Below, piece by piece: positions 7,784 through 16,201 of a stretch of DNA of 27,045 bases. The position numbers were made by a program, and so were the translations under genes. A model generated the notes under the pieces. The model worked only from the letters and a program-made list of their open reading frames with translations, was not told where the DNA came from and searched no databases. This DNA is from DASYSA01 sp036003885. GTDB lineage: Bacteria; Acidobacteriota; Blastocatellia; UBA7656. The stretch spans positions 1-27,045 of the forward strand of contig DASYSA010000617.1 of assembly GCA_036003885.1 (NCBI GenBank), given 5' to 3'. How positions within the stretch are numbered: position 1 is the stretch's first letter; each line of letters opens with the position of its first letter.

Positions 7784-7828
7784 TTCTTTCTCCTTTTTGT
7801 TTGTTTATTCTTAGCGCTCAGATGAGCG
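7784..7828 (-). promoter_or_regulatory. 5' leader of peptide 2: hairpin, A-rich stretch, Shine-Dalgarno
   Basis: A five-bp hairpin CGCTC-ATCT-GAGCG (7815-7828, minus sense) precedes AATAAACAAACAAAAAGGAG and the ATG. It is homologous to the leader at 7415-7461; flanking GACGCAA-type sequence is shared too, and the hairpin stems differ in sequence but keep pairing, as expected if the structure matters. Confidence 0.55.
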
Positions 7829-7840
7829 GATTCGACGCAA

Positions 7841-8050
7841 CCAAGTTGTTACTTGGAAACCAGACCGGATTGGGGCGTCGCACCCGAACCAGCCTTGATT
7901 CGTTTTAAAGCGCTCACCGTGCGAGTACCCGAGGGAACTCGATTGAGCGCGCACAGTCAGCGACTCGACTACGCAGCGCGCTGACTGCCCTATCGTCTCT
8001 CAATCTCGATACCGTTGCGGCGCAATCCTGCGGTCCCGACGCGCCGTCGG
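7841..8050 (-). ncRNA. Run of strong hairpins between the C39 protease and peptide genes (candidate structured RNA)
   Basis: Four inverted repeats follow one another: 8036-8050 (CCGACG/CGTCGG, loop of three), 7954-7987 (CAGTCAGCG/CGCTGACTG), 7910-7950 and 7841-7856 (CCAAGT/ACTTGG with a four-base loop). The third is a nested stem, with GCGCTCA/TGAGCGC outside, CGAGT/ACTCG inside and CCC/GGG at the tip. No gene fits here. The region would be transcribed between the protease and the peptides. It could act as a terminator-attenuator, an RNA-processing block that raises peptide mRNA levels, or an independent small RNA. I match it to no known riboswitch class. Confidence 0.4.
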
Positions 8051-8067
8051 AAGCGAATCGAACTCGC

Positions 8068-8634
8068 TTAGCTCGGAGCCCAGGCGGTGTCGAAGATCAA
8101 TGTCTCGCCCGACCAGGCCTTCGAGAAAGACTCGACAGGCCATAGCAGCCGCCCGAGAGACGGGTCATCAACTTCCAGAGCGTCCGGCGTGACGAAGCTT
8201 CGGATCACCACGAAATGATCGCCGAACACAAACGCGATGGCCGGCAATGGAATGTGACTCAGATCTTCAACGTTCAGCACCCAGGACCGGGCAGGGAGCC
8301 CCGCTTCCGTAGCGATGGTCCGCAGATCAAACAACGAAGTGCCGGCGGGCGTAGTGTTGAGCCGATCAGCAAGATCAGGGATCTCGCGGTCAATTCCGTG
8401 AAAGGCGAGAACCGCCTTGAGCGCCGCCGCGCCGCATTGATTCAACCGCGGCTGGAGCACGACACCCTCGTCGCCCACAAATCGCGCGCCGCGATACCAC
8501 GCTCGCACCGACTTGGCCACAGAGCGATGCCGCTTGAAGTACGGCAGCGCGTCGGGCGCCGCGGCGAGTGATCCGCCCATAAGGCCTATTGTTAGCAAAC
8601 CGAGCAGCGAACGAATTCTACGATTGCGCGGCAT
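8068..8634 (-). CDS. Exported stand-alone C39-family cysteine peptidase
   Basis: The 188-residue protein starts with a signal peptide or anchor (MPRNRRIRSL then LGLLTIGLMGGSLAAAP). A papain-like C39 domain follows: Gln61 and Cys67 in QPRLNQCGAAALKAVL, His140 in GDHFVVIRSF, and Asp157 in VDDPSLGRL complete the active site. C39 domains cut after Gly-Gly in bacteriocin leaders but normally form the N-terminus of an ABC exporter; here there is no ABC or membrane domain. It should act outside the cytoplasmic membrane on the Sec-exported Gly-Gly peptides downstream. I start at the ATG preceded by GGGAG; a GTG five codons earlier would consume that ribosome binding site. Ninety-seven bp separate it from the thioredoxin gene. 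Family strong; partner assignment inferred. Confidence 0.85.
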   Translation of the reverse strand: MPRNRRIRSLLGLLTIGLMGGSLAAAPDALPYFKRHRSVAKSVRAWYRGARFVGDEGVVLQPRLNQCGAAALKAVLAFHGIDREIPDLADRLNTTPAGTSLFDLRTIATEAGLPARSWVLNVEDLSHIPLPAIAFVFGDHFVVIRSFVTPDALEVDDPSLGRLLWPVESFSKAWSGETLIFDTAWAPS

Positions 8635-8731
8635 AACTTTCTCCCACACGCTGGGGCTTGTGCGGCCGAAGCAGTGGCTTCGTCGTCAGGACAGACTCCA
8701 ATCTACCGGATGATCATTCATTACATTCCTG

Positions 8732-9352
8732 TCAATCGGCCCGGGCGTACTCCTGCGCAAACTCGGCGAGCCTTCGCCGGAGGGCGTCAGGCGAATGAGC
8801 GCCGACCATTGCGCCCCGAAGTACGGCCTGTTCATCGACTAGCAGAATCGTTGGAAGCCCGGGATTCGGCGTCAAACGATCAAAGACCCGATCCCGATCA
8901 TAGAACCGCTTTGTGTATGGCAGATGGAGTCGATCGATCTCCTCAGACGAGCCATCAGCCTCATTCACCATGATGAGACCCAAGGTTGATGGGAACGGCT
9001 GCAGATTCGGAAGCTCCCTCTGACACACTTCACAGGCAGTCGAGTAAAAGACGATTACGGTCTTAGCGCCCAGTCCCGCCTTGGAAACGTCCCACACTCG
9101 ACCGGTTTCGTCGGGCACGAGGATAGCTGGAAGGGGCCTGCCGACCGCGGCAATCGAATTCGGCCGGGGCGTATGCGCCCGAAGCTTAAACAGCAGTCCG
9201 CTTGTGACGACGATGCCTATCAGCAACGACAATGCGGCGATGAGGCGCTTGAGAGACCGGCGCCGGGGCTTTCCCGGTGCCTGGAGATCCTGGGTCTTTT
9301 CAAGATCCTCGTCAGTCCGAGGCTCGTTGGACATGTCTTGTTCATCCGACAT
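8732..9352 (-). CDS. Membrane-anchored thioredoxin-like (TlpA/ResA-type) protein
   Basis: The 206-residue product has an acidic cytoplasmic N-terminus, one membrane span (about residues 37-55) and a periplasmic thioredoxin fold. The redox motif is Cys107-Glu-Val-Cys110 in FYSTACEVCQRELPNL, and the cis-proline is Pro167 in GLPTILLVDE. Membrane-tethered proteins of this type reduce or oxidise disulfides outside the cytoplasm. The frame is open 49 codons upstream, but the ATG chosen has GGAGAAG just before it, and the extension has no conserved look. The gene leads the C39 protease and the four-Cys peptides, so disulfide formation or repair in those peptides is a natural role, though not proven. 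Confidence 0.85.
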   Translation of the reverse strand: MSDEQDMSNEPRTDEDLEKTQDLQAPGKPRRRSLKRLIAALSLLIGIVVTSGLLFKLRAHTPRPNSIAAVGRPLPAILVPDETGRVWDVSKAGLGAKTVIVFYSTACEVCQRELPNLQPFPSTLGLIMVNEADGSSEEIDRLHLPYTKRFYDRDRVFDRLTPNPGLPTILLVDEQAVLRGAMVGAHSPDALRRRLAEFAQEYARAD

Positions 9353-9713
9353 TTCTCTTCTCCATTTGAAAAGTATTCTAGCTTCCATTAGCTCGAGCGA
9401 CGCATTCATCCAGGAAGACGGCAGATGATCGGCTCTCTTCCGCAACACAAAACGCGTCGTCCAAAGCGTTTTCTCATGCTGCGCACACACATATCCCACG
9501 AATTGGTGAACCCTTAACGGGAAGCTGCTTTCGCAGCAGTCTGGCGATGCATGCGCAACCGATGCTCATTATTAACGCGTAGACCATCTGCCTCCTGTGG
9601 AAGCTTCAAACCGTCCTCTTATTGCCCGAGAAGCCCCGGTCGTGAAGACTCGCTGTGAGTTATCCTGCGCGTCTTCTCTTCCGGAGCATTGCTCCGGACT
9701 CAAGCACTACTCG
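9353..9713. other. Intergenic interval between the receptor and thioredoxin genes
   Basis: This 361-bp interval contains the hairpin at 9680-9698 and a weaker one at 9524-9537 (GCTGC/GCAGC). The thioredoxin frame stays open into its left part. I see no separate gene. A boundary between the TonB-receptor transcript and the four-Cys peptide operon probably falls here, but no promoter could be assigned with confidence. Confidence 0.5.
9680..9698 (-). terminator. Hairpin directly after the TonB-receptor gene
   Basis: TCCGGAGC and GCTCCGGA make a perfect eight-bp stem with a three-base loop, 15 bases beyond the receptor stop. No U-tract follows on the minus strand. Position and strength suggest a transcript end or 3'-stabilising element. 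Confidence 0.5.
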
Positions 9714-12656
9714 TCAAAAGTTCAACTGAAGCTGCAGATCAATTCGGCGATTGCTTGCCGCATTACTGCTGCCGGGAAGTCCCAACGCACTGGACGCCAA
9801 AGAATTTGACAGACCGAAGAACGGAGAGCTCAGGTTTCCGATCGGAGCTCCACGATTCGTACGGTTCAAAATATTAAACACAAATACGGAAGCAGTGAGC
9901 TTGTATAACCTGTCCGAAGTCGCGCCTGGGGCCTGACCGCCCGACGGCTTTTGCGACGCGGGTTTGGCAGCCCTTCCGGTCATGCCGCCGAAAGTAAAAC
10001 TCTTTGCCAAACGCATGTTGACGGTATAACCGAAAGGTCCCCCGCCGAAATTACGTGGAATGATCCTTTCGCCGAGGGCAGGGTTCAGAACGAAAGCTCC
10101 CAGGCGCGTAACTTTCGCCTCCGTGCCGGCCTGCCCACCGGCGAAGGACGGCCTCTCAGTAAACAGCGTATCTCCGTTCGAATCGATGCCGGTCGTGATG
10201 TTGAATGGGGCACCCGATGAAATTATTACCAGCGGGTTGATGCTCACCTCGCGCGGCAGATTTATCAGTCCGCCGAGGAACGCTCTGTGCCTGATGTCAT
10301 AAGCTGACCGGCCATATTCCGAATTCAGGTCGAGCCCGTTAGCCGGAAAAGTACCTACTCCGTCCGTATCTCCATCGGACTTGCCGAGTACGTAAGACGC
10401 GAATAGCGTGTAATGCTTGTTCAAGCGGTTGGACGCGGTGATCGTCAGCAGGTGCTGCGTGAACTTGCCATCCGACTCATACTCGAAAACATTCCCCAGG
10501 CCCGGGAGAGGTCTCGATCCTGAATGAGCACTTGCGTCAGATCCCGGAATCGGCGCGTTGATATTGCGCGTTCGCAGATAATGCGAACCGGTCGAGTTGA
10601 TATAGGCTGCCGCACCCGTGAAGTTGAACGGAAGCTGTCTCTCTACGCTGATCGCTGACTGGATGGTGTACGGCGATCTGAGGCTCTCGGCTGCTCGCCA
10701 GACGGTGCCGGCGATTTCAAAGGGTTCCAACGCTTCAATAGAGGGCGCGTTCGGGAACGAACCCAGGATCTGCGGATCGGTTACTATGAACTGCTTCTGG
10801 TTCGCGCCGTCGAAGCGATTCGCCTGTAGCGTCAGCCCTTCGCCGAACCGATCGTAAAACACCCCGAGTCCGCCGCGTATAACCGTCTTTGTCTGACTTG
10901 CGCCGCTCTGAGGCGACCAGGCGAATGCTACGCGGGGCGAGAAATTCATGTTGTGGCTGATATTGGTTTGAGCCTCGTAGCGAAGGCCCAGGCTCATTGT
11001 AAAATTGGAAGCGATCTTCCAGTCGTCTTGCGCAAACGCGCCCAGATCGACCTGGCTGACCGAGGCAGTTGGGATGCCCCCCGCTATGGTAAGCAGCGTT
11101 GCCCCGCCGCCCATCGCCCTTATCATCTCCGGGTCAAGTCCCCGGCTTTGAAGCAGCTGCGTTCTGCGGTAACGCTCAGTGCTGCTGATGTCGATAAAGA
11201 CGGGTTTGCCGCTGGCGTCGACAACCACGCGTCTATCCGCGTCGAGCGCCGGCGCTCTCCCGCCGGCGAAAGTATAAGTGCCGCCGAAGTTTGAATGAGA
11301 GACATCGGTGATATTTGCTCCACGCAATCGCAACCCGGCTTTTACGGTGTGATTCTTGAAGGCGGCCGTAGTGTAGTTTTGAGCTTCCCAACGGTTCGTG
11401 TCGTTGAATGACAGTCCGACTTGCGACCCTCCACCCGTGAAAGAGTCCAAAACCACTATTGCAGGTTGTGAATTACCGGCGGCCTGATCTATCCGGTCCT
11501 GAATGTATTGAAAGCGGGTTTCGTTAACTACTCTGGCGCTCAGTACCGCTGTCTCAGTCAACTGCAGGACCCGATCAGATCCTGAAACGTCATATCCGCG
11601 CGATGCGAGCGAGAATTGTCCGACCCCGACATCGTTGAGATGGGATGAGGTGTAGTTATAGCGCGCAGTAAGGTTGTTCTTTTTGTTCAATGCGTAATCG
11701 AAGCGTCCGCCTGCGTCGATAAATCGCTTGGGTGTGAGGAGCGACTGGCTAAACGGCTTGATGTTGAAGTTCGAGTCGACCACCGTGGCGTTGATAACCG
11801 CATTGTCGTCGATCTCGCGGCGATAGCCGGTCAGGAAGAATGACGCCTTGTTCTTCAGGAGAGGCCCGGTGATATTTCCGCCGTAGGCGCGAACCTGAAA
11901 CGGCGCCCGCCTGGATGCGAACGGATTGCGGGCATTAAAGGTCTCGTCATCGAACATTCCAAGCGCCCCGCCGTGCAGTTGTCCGGAGCCGGGCTTCGTA
12001 AATATTTCTATTCGTCCAAAGCCTATCTTGTCGTGTTCAGCGGCGAATGGGTTTTGATTTATTTGAATCTCACGAATTGCCGACTTTTGTGGCGGGCGTC
12101 CCGCTGCCGCAAAACCGTCTACGAACACCTGCCCGCCGTTCGGTCCTGCTGAAGCGCCCGCGAGTGCCTGCAAAGTAGTCGCAAGATCATCCGGATCATC
12201 CGGCAGGGCGTCGAGGTCTCTCCCCTTAAGCACGAGACCAGTTTTATTACTATGTGGATCAGTGCTGAGTCCCTCACTGTTGGCGCTCACCGTCACCTGC
12301 TGTTTTCCAATTGTTGCCGTGAGCTTGATCTCCAGCGAGGTGCGGGCGCCCGATCCGACGGTGACGTCCGTCTTCTCAAACGGGGCGAACCCCCTGGCGG
12401 TGACCTTCACCGTGTAGCTCGCCGCCGGAAGATCATCGAATGAGAAGACACCCCGATCATCAGTCCTGGTTCTTACTTCCGAACCGGCGGCATCGACCAG
12501 CGTCACTGTCGTAGCGGTTATTACGCCGCCGAGCTCGTCCGTTAGCTGGCCCTTAAGGGCTCCCCTATGCTGCTGTGCCCAGCCGAGGTTTGCGCAAAAA
12601 ACCAGAAGGGTTGTGATGCTCAATATCCTTCTCTTAGTATTTTGATCGCTGTTCAT
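9714..12656 (-). CDS. TonB-dependent receptor-like outer-membrane protein with carboxypeptidase-regulatory domain (Oar type)
   Basis: The 980-residue protein has a signal peptide ending near WAQQ. A carboxypeptidase-regulatory-like domain follows (about residues 33-115, with GQLTDELGGVI and GVFSFDDLPAASYTVKVTARGF), then a plug-like region with IREIQINQNPFAAEHDKIGFGRIEI, and a long beta-barrel (NYTSSHLN, LGLRYEAQTNISH). The chain ends in DLQLQLNF, a terminal phenylalanine as in outer-membrane barrels. I see no clear TonB box. AGGAG precedes the ATG. It lies 47 bp after the DUF5666-like gene, which overlaps the stop of LanT, so it may be co-transcribed with the lanthipeptide genes. It could provide passage for a product or nutrient across the outer membrane; substrate unknown. 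Such receptors are abundant in Acidobacteriota. Confidence 0.88.
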   Translation of the reverse strand: MNSDQNTKRRILSITTLLVFCANLGWAQQHRGALKGQLTDELGGVITATTVTLVDAAGSEVRTRTDDRGVFSFDDLPAASYTVKVTARGFAPFEKTDVTVGSGARTSLEIKLTATIGKQQVTVSANSEGLSTDPHSNKTGLVLKGRDLDALPDDPDDLATTLQALAGASAGPNGGQVFVDGFAAAGRPPQKSAIREIQINQNPFAAEHDKIGFGRIEIFTKPGSGQLHGGALGMFDDETFNARNPFASRRAPFQVRAYGGNITGPLLKNKASFFLTGYRREIDDNAVINATVVDSNFNIKPFSQSLLTPKRFIDAGGRFDYALNKKNNLTARYNYTSSHLNDVGVGQFSLASRGYDVSGSDRVLQLTETAVLSARVVNETRFQYIQDRIDQAAGNSQPAIVVLDSFTGGGSQVGLSFNDTNRWEAQNYTTAAFKNHTVKAGLRLRGANITDVSHSNFGGTYTFAGGRAPALDADRRVVVDASGKPVFIDISSTERYRRTQLLQSRGLDPEMIRAMGGGATLLTIAGGIPTASVSQVDLGAFAQDDWKIASNFTMSLGLRYEAQTNISHNMNFSPRVAFAWSPQSGASQTKTVIRGGLGVFYDRFGEGLTLQANRFDGANQKQFIVTDPQILGSFPNAPSIEALEPFEIAGTVWRAAESLRSPYTIQSAISVERQLPFNFTGAAAYINSTGSHYLRTRNINAPIPGSDASAHSGSRPLPGLGNVFEYESDGKFTQHLLTITASNRLNKHYTLFASYVLGKSDGDTDGVGTFPANGLDLNSEYGRSAYDIRHRAFLGGLINLPREVSINPLVIISSGAPFNITTGIDSNGDTLFTERPSFAGGQAGTEAKVTRLGAFVLNPALGERIIPRNFGGGPFGYTVNMRLAKSFTFGGMTGRAAKPASQKPSGGQAPGATSDRLYKLTASVFVFNILNRTNRGAPIGNLSSPFFGLSNSLASSALGLPGSSNAASNRRIDLQLQLNF

Positions 12657-12703
12657 GACGACTCCTTAATCTTTTGAGGTTTGGATCTCAGTCTTCTCGT
12701 TGA

Positions 12704-13807
12704 TCACTGCTGCCCCGCTGTGACATCAAGGACACCGGGAGGCAGCCCTGTCGAAAGAGGCCGCCCGCTGTTCATCGCCCCAGCCCGTTGTAGTGCATTG
12801 ATAACGCCATCTATTCCGGCTAGAACGTTGACAGCCTTCGGCCGCGTCGGATCATTTCCCATTGCGCTTGCCGTGAGGATCACGTCACCCGCCTTCAATT
12901 CGGAGACCGGTATGGTCGGCAGACGCTCGATAATCTCCTGTGAGTCTTCGGTCTCGCTCTTTTTCGCGTTTGTCGATACGGCTCTTTGGGCGATAAGCGT
13001 CGCCACTTTGGCGGGAATTCGTCGAATGACAGAGTTCTTGCCGGCCACCAATGTCAGCGGCTGATTGTTTCCGAAGAGTTTGATCTTTACTTCGCCGGTA
13101 TCACTGCTTACCGAGGTAACCGTGCCGCCGATCGTTCTGAAGCCCCCTGAGATTATCTCTTCGGCAGCCAGCGCCGTGCCGTCGGCATTTTTCTCTCCGA
13201 GGGCGCGCAACTGGTCGCCGGGTCTCAACTCGGCGAATGAGCTCGGTCTCGCATCACTGAACCTGATCGAGTCGGGCGAGTAGCGTCGAAACCGTCGCAC
13301 CTTCGAGGCTGAGACAATGATCTGCTTTATTCCATCACGCTGCGGCGAGACCACTGTTATTTCACCGGCTTTGGGATTGATCGAGGCGACGACGCCGGAG
13401 ATGGAGCGTTTTTGCCAGGCCTCCTTTTCCTCACTCTGCCTCATCTTTATGCGTGCGGCCGACATCACGACTAACTGCCGAGCGGGCACAACCTGACTAT
13501 CAGCCCCTGGTGCGTAGCGCGCATAAACGCGGTCGCCCTGACCAAGATCACCAATTGAGATTCTTTGGGCCTTCTCTAGTGAAGGCTCGCCGGGAGGAAC
13601 GCTCAATACGGTCGTCTCGCCGTTGATCAGAATAGAGACCACGTTGCCGGAATCGTTCTTGATCGTCACATGACCGGCGGAAGCATCCACGGCGGTTATC
13701 TCTCCGATTACGCGGGCGCGATCTGCCGTCGTTTGTTGAACGCTTTGCCCAAGCCCCAACAGGGCAGTTGCCGCAATCAGGAGAACGGTAGCTGTGTATT
13801 TCGTCAT
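12704..13807 (-). CDS. Exported protein with repeated DUF5666-like beta domains
   Basis: The 367-residue product has a signal peptide (MTKYTATVLLIAATALLGLG). Three or so repeated OB-like modules follow, each with the pattern G-x-I/V-x-x-V/I-D/N-x-x-x-G-x-I/V-x-I/V: VIGEITAVDASAGHVTI, ISGVVASINPKAGEITVV and IGGTVTSVSSDTGEVKI. Each is followed by an L-x-P/A-GD segment (LRPGDQLRALG, LKAGDVI). This matches the secreted DUF5666 family, whose biochemical role is unknown. Its ATG overlaps the TGA of the LanT gene (ATGA), so translation is probably coupled. The TonB-receptor gene follows after 47 bp. The tight link to a lanthipeptide exporter is unusual and may be chance operon fusion or an envelope accessory role. 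Confidence 0.8.
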   Translation of the reverse strand: MTKYTATVLLIAATALLGLGQSVQQTTADRARVIGEITAVDASAGHVTIKNDSGNVVSILINGETTVLSVPPGEPSLEKAQRISIGDLGQGDRVYARYAPGADSQVVPARQLVVMSAARIKMRQSEEKEAWQKRSISGVVASINPKAGEITVVSPQRDGIKQIIVSASKVRRFRRYSPDSIRFSDARPSSFAELRPGDQLRALGEKNADGTALAAEEIISGGFRTIGGTVTSVSSDTGEVKIKLFGNNQPLTLVAGKNSVIRRIPAKVATLIAQRAVSTNAKKSETEDSQEIIERLPTIPVSELKAGDVILTASAMGNDPTRPKAVNVLAGIDGVINALQRAGAMNSGRPLSTGLPPGVLDVTAGQQ

Positions 13808-16185
13808 AATCTCACCCCTGAATCATTGGCTTCGCGCTCGCTTGATCGCCCTGAGAACTCACGGCTGCACGCCGGAAGCGTGCGTACCCAGGGCGGGATC
13901 GAGAGAGCGCCGGTGTGAATGCTCGGGTCGCCGGAGAGATCCTCATAGCGGCCATCAATCCGATCTCCGAATGGCTCATCGAAGATCGGCGCGATTTCCT
14001 CTTTTTCTAATTGCGTCTCGACAAGTCTGGCGTAGTATCCTCGTTTAGCCATCAAGCTATGATGGCTTCCCTGCTCGATTATTCTTCCCTCATTTAGAAC
14101 CAGGATCAGATCGGCATTACGAATAGTGCTCAACCTGTGAGCGATGACCACGCGTGTACAAAACAAGCCGCTCAAGTTGCGATCGACCAGAGTCTCAGTC
14201 CTGGCATCGAGGTGACTTGTCGCCTCGTCGAGCAGGAGTATTGAGGGTCTGTGTGCAAGAGCTCGCGCTATGGCGAGGCGCTGTCGCTGACCCCCCGAAA
14301 GAGTGCTGCCCCCTTCGCCCACTAGAGTTTCATAGCCCATCGGCATGCCGCTGATCTCTTCGTGAATACCGGCCAGCCGAGAGGCTTCGACAAGAGCGGC
14401 AAGCGGCATATCCGGATTCATCAAAGAAATGTTCTTGCGGATTGAGCCGCTGAACAGGAAGGTATCTTGCGATACAATTCCGAATTGATTTCTCATGCTG
14501 CGGAAGTTCATCTCCCGGAGCGGGATCTGGTCGTAGAGGATCTCTCCCTCCACCTGCTGGTAGAGTCCCAGCAGAAGCATCGCCAGCGTGCTCTTGCCCG
14601 ACCCGGTAGGCCCGACAAGCGCGACCTTTTGTCCCGGCTCAATCGCGAATGTAATGTCCTGCAGCACCAGGGGTGAATTGGGGTCATACTGAAAGCTGAC
14701 GTTCCTGACCTGGATGGATCCGGTCAGGCGCGGCGCCTGGCGAGTTTCCTGACCTGCCTGCTCGGGCTCCGCGCCAAGAACATCGCTGACGCGTTCCAGA
14801 TTCGCTCCGACCAGTTGCAGTTGATGGACGGTTGAAACCAGAGTGTTGAGCGGAGACAGAAAAGAGGAGGCCAGGGTGCTGATCGCGAGAACTGTACCAA
14901 GGCTCATTCTGCCGTCGAGCACCTGCATGGCCCCAACCCAAATCAACACCAGCGGCGACAGAGTGCGAAGCCCGCCGAGCAATGTCTCAATTAACGCCGA
15001 AAAGTAGCTGCGCTCGATCGACACGTTCATCTGTCTGAAGAACAGGTTTGACCACTGCTGGAAGGCTTTCTCTTCAGCGCCGTATGACTTAAGGGTCGCA
15101 ACACCCTTCATCGCCTCGACCAGATAGCTCTGCTCCTCGGATTTCGATTCAAGCTCGCGCTGCGCAAGATCCCGAATTTGACTCCGGGTAATAAGCGCCA
15201 CGAGAGCCTGCAAAGCGCCGAGAGCCAATACCACCCACCCGAACGAAGACTGAACAACAAAAATCACCAACAGGTAGACGATCACGAACGATCCGTCCAG
15301 GATGATCGAGATCGACTGGTTGGTCAGAAGCTCGCGGATAACGCTGTTACTGCTCAGTCGCATCAACAGATCCCCGCTCATTCGTTGCTGAAAGAAACTC
15401 AACGGCAGCTTGAGCAGATGGTCGAAAAACCCGAGCGCCAGGTGCGTGTCGAGTCTGCTTCGCAGTCGAATCATCAACATGCTTCGCAAATAGCTGACGA
15501 TCAACTGCGCCAGCGTGAACATCAGCATGCCGGCGCCAAGGACCGTAAGCGTGTTATGGATTTGAAACGCGAGCACGTGATCCACGATTACTTTGGTGAA
15601 TGCCGGCAAGAGCAGGCCAAACAGCTGCAGCAGCAGTGAAGCGGCCAGTATCTGACCGAGCACGGGGACGAAACCCGAAGACACCGCCATTTTTCGAATG
15701 TAGCTCGCCCATGGACGAGATCTCCTGCCGCGCCGCTCAAACCGCTCGCCCGGCCGTAAGCTGAGCACAACGCCGGTAAAGCTCGCGTCGAACTCCTCAG
15801 ATCTCAACTTCCTGCGGCCGTTGCGGGGATCCACAATAGACGCATTGCCGTGCGACCATTTTTCGACGACCACAAAGTGATTGAATTCCCAGTGTGCGAT
15901 CAGCGGCAACGGCAAGCTCTTCAAGGCTTCAGGCTCGGCAGAGTATGCTCTTACCAACAGCCCGAATTTTCTTGCTGCATTGCAAATTGCCCGTGCGGTC
16001 AGACCGTCCCGCCCCGGCATGCAAATATCCCGGCATTCCGCGACCGAGGTATCTCGCCCGAAATAGCTCAGTATCATTGCCAGACAGGCGGCGCCGCATT
16101 CCACGGCGTTCAATTGCTGGCGCACAGGCACTCGCCGCCTGATGAGCTTATCGGGAGCAAAGAGTTCTGAACGGTTCTTATGCAT
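13804..16185 (-). CDS. lanT: LanT-type bacteriocin exporter: C39 peptidase, membrane domain and ABC ATPase
   Basis: The 793-residue protein has an N-terminal C39 peptidase: Cys30 in QLNAVECGAACL, His103 in FNHFVVVEKW and Asp119 in VDPRNGRRKL. A six-span ABC membrane domain (about residues 165-440) follows, then a complete nucleotide-binding domain (Walker A VGPTGSGKST, LSGGQRQRLAIARAL, Walker B ILLLDEATSHLD, switch AHRLSTIRNADLI). It would cut the precursor leaders after Gly-Gly and export the core peptides. A 63-residue polar C-terminal tail (about 731-793) is longer than usual and has no motif I know. The gene begins 16 bp after the LanM stop; its ribosome binding site is weak (GGAT), hinting at coupling. 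The last codons overlap the following gene. Confidence 0.95.
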   Translation of the reverse strand: MHKNRSELFAPDKLIRRRVPVRQQLNAVECGAACLAMILSYFGRDTSVAECRDICMPGRDGLTARAICNAARKFGLLVRAYSAEPEALKSLPLPLIAHWEFNHFVVVEKWSHGNASIVDPRNGRRKLRSEEFDASFTGVVLSLRPGERFERRGRRSRPWASYIRKMAVSSGFVPVLGQILAASLLLQLFGLLLPAFTKVIVDHVLAFQIHNTLTVLGAGMLMFTLAQLIVSYLRSMLMIRLRSRLDTHLALGFFDHLLKLPLSFFQQRMSGDLLMRLSSNSVIRELLTNQSISIILDGSFVIVYLLVIFVVQSSFGWVVLALGALQALVALITRSQIRDLAQRELESKSEEQSYLVEAMKGVATLKSYGAEEKAFQQWSNLFFRQMNVSIERSYFSALIETLLGGLRTLSPLVLIWVGAMQVLDGRMSLGTVLAISTLASSFLSPLNTLVSTVHQLQLVGANLERVSDVLGAEPEQAGQETRQAPRLTGSIQVRNVSFQYDPNSPLVLQDITFAIEPGQKVALVGPTGSGKSTLAMLLLGLYQQVEGEILYDQIPLREMNFRSMRNQFGIVSQDTFLFSGSIRKNISLMNPDMPLAALVEASRLAGIHEEISGMPMGYETLVGEGGSTLSGGQRQRLAIARALAHRPSILLLDEATSHLDARTETLVDRNLSGLFCTRVVIAHRLSTIRNADLILVLNEGRIIEQGSHHSLMAKRGYYARLVETQLEKEEIAPIFDEPFGDRIDGRYEDLSGDPSIHTGALSIPPWVRTLPACSREFSGRSSEREANDSGVRL

Positions 16186-16201
16186 ATCCAGCCATTTCGT
16201 C

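Noticed and set aside
7388..7825. Plus-strand frame of 145 codons opposite the peptide genes
   Set aside because: It is an antisense shadow of the two tandem peptide genes; its internal repeat simply reflects their duplication.
9353..9499. Longer start for the thioredoxin-like protein
   Set aside because: The extension has no conserved pattern and the internal ATG at 9352 has a good GGAGAAG.
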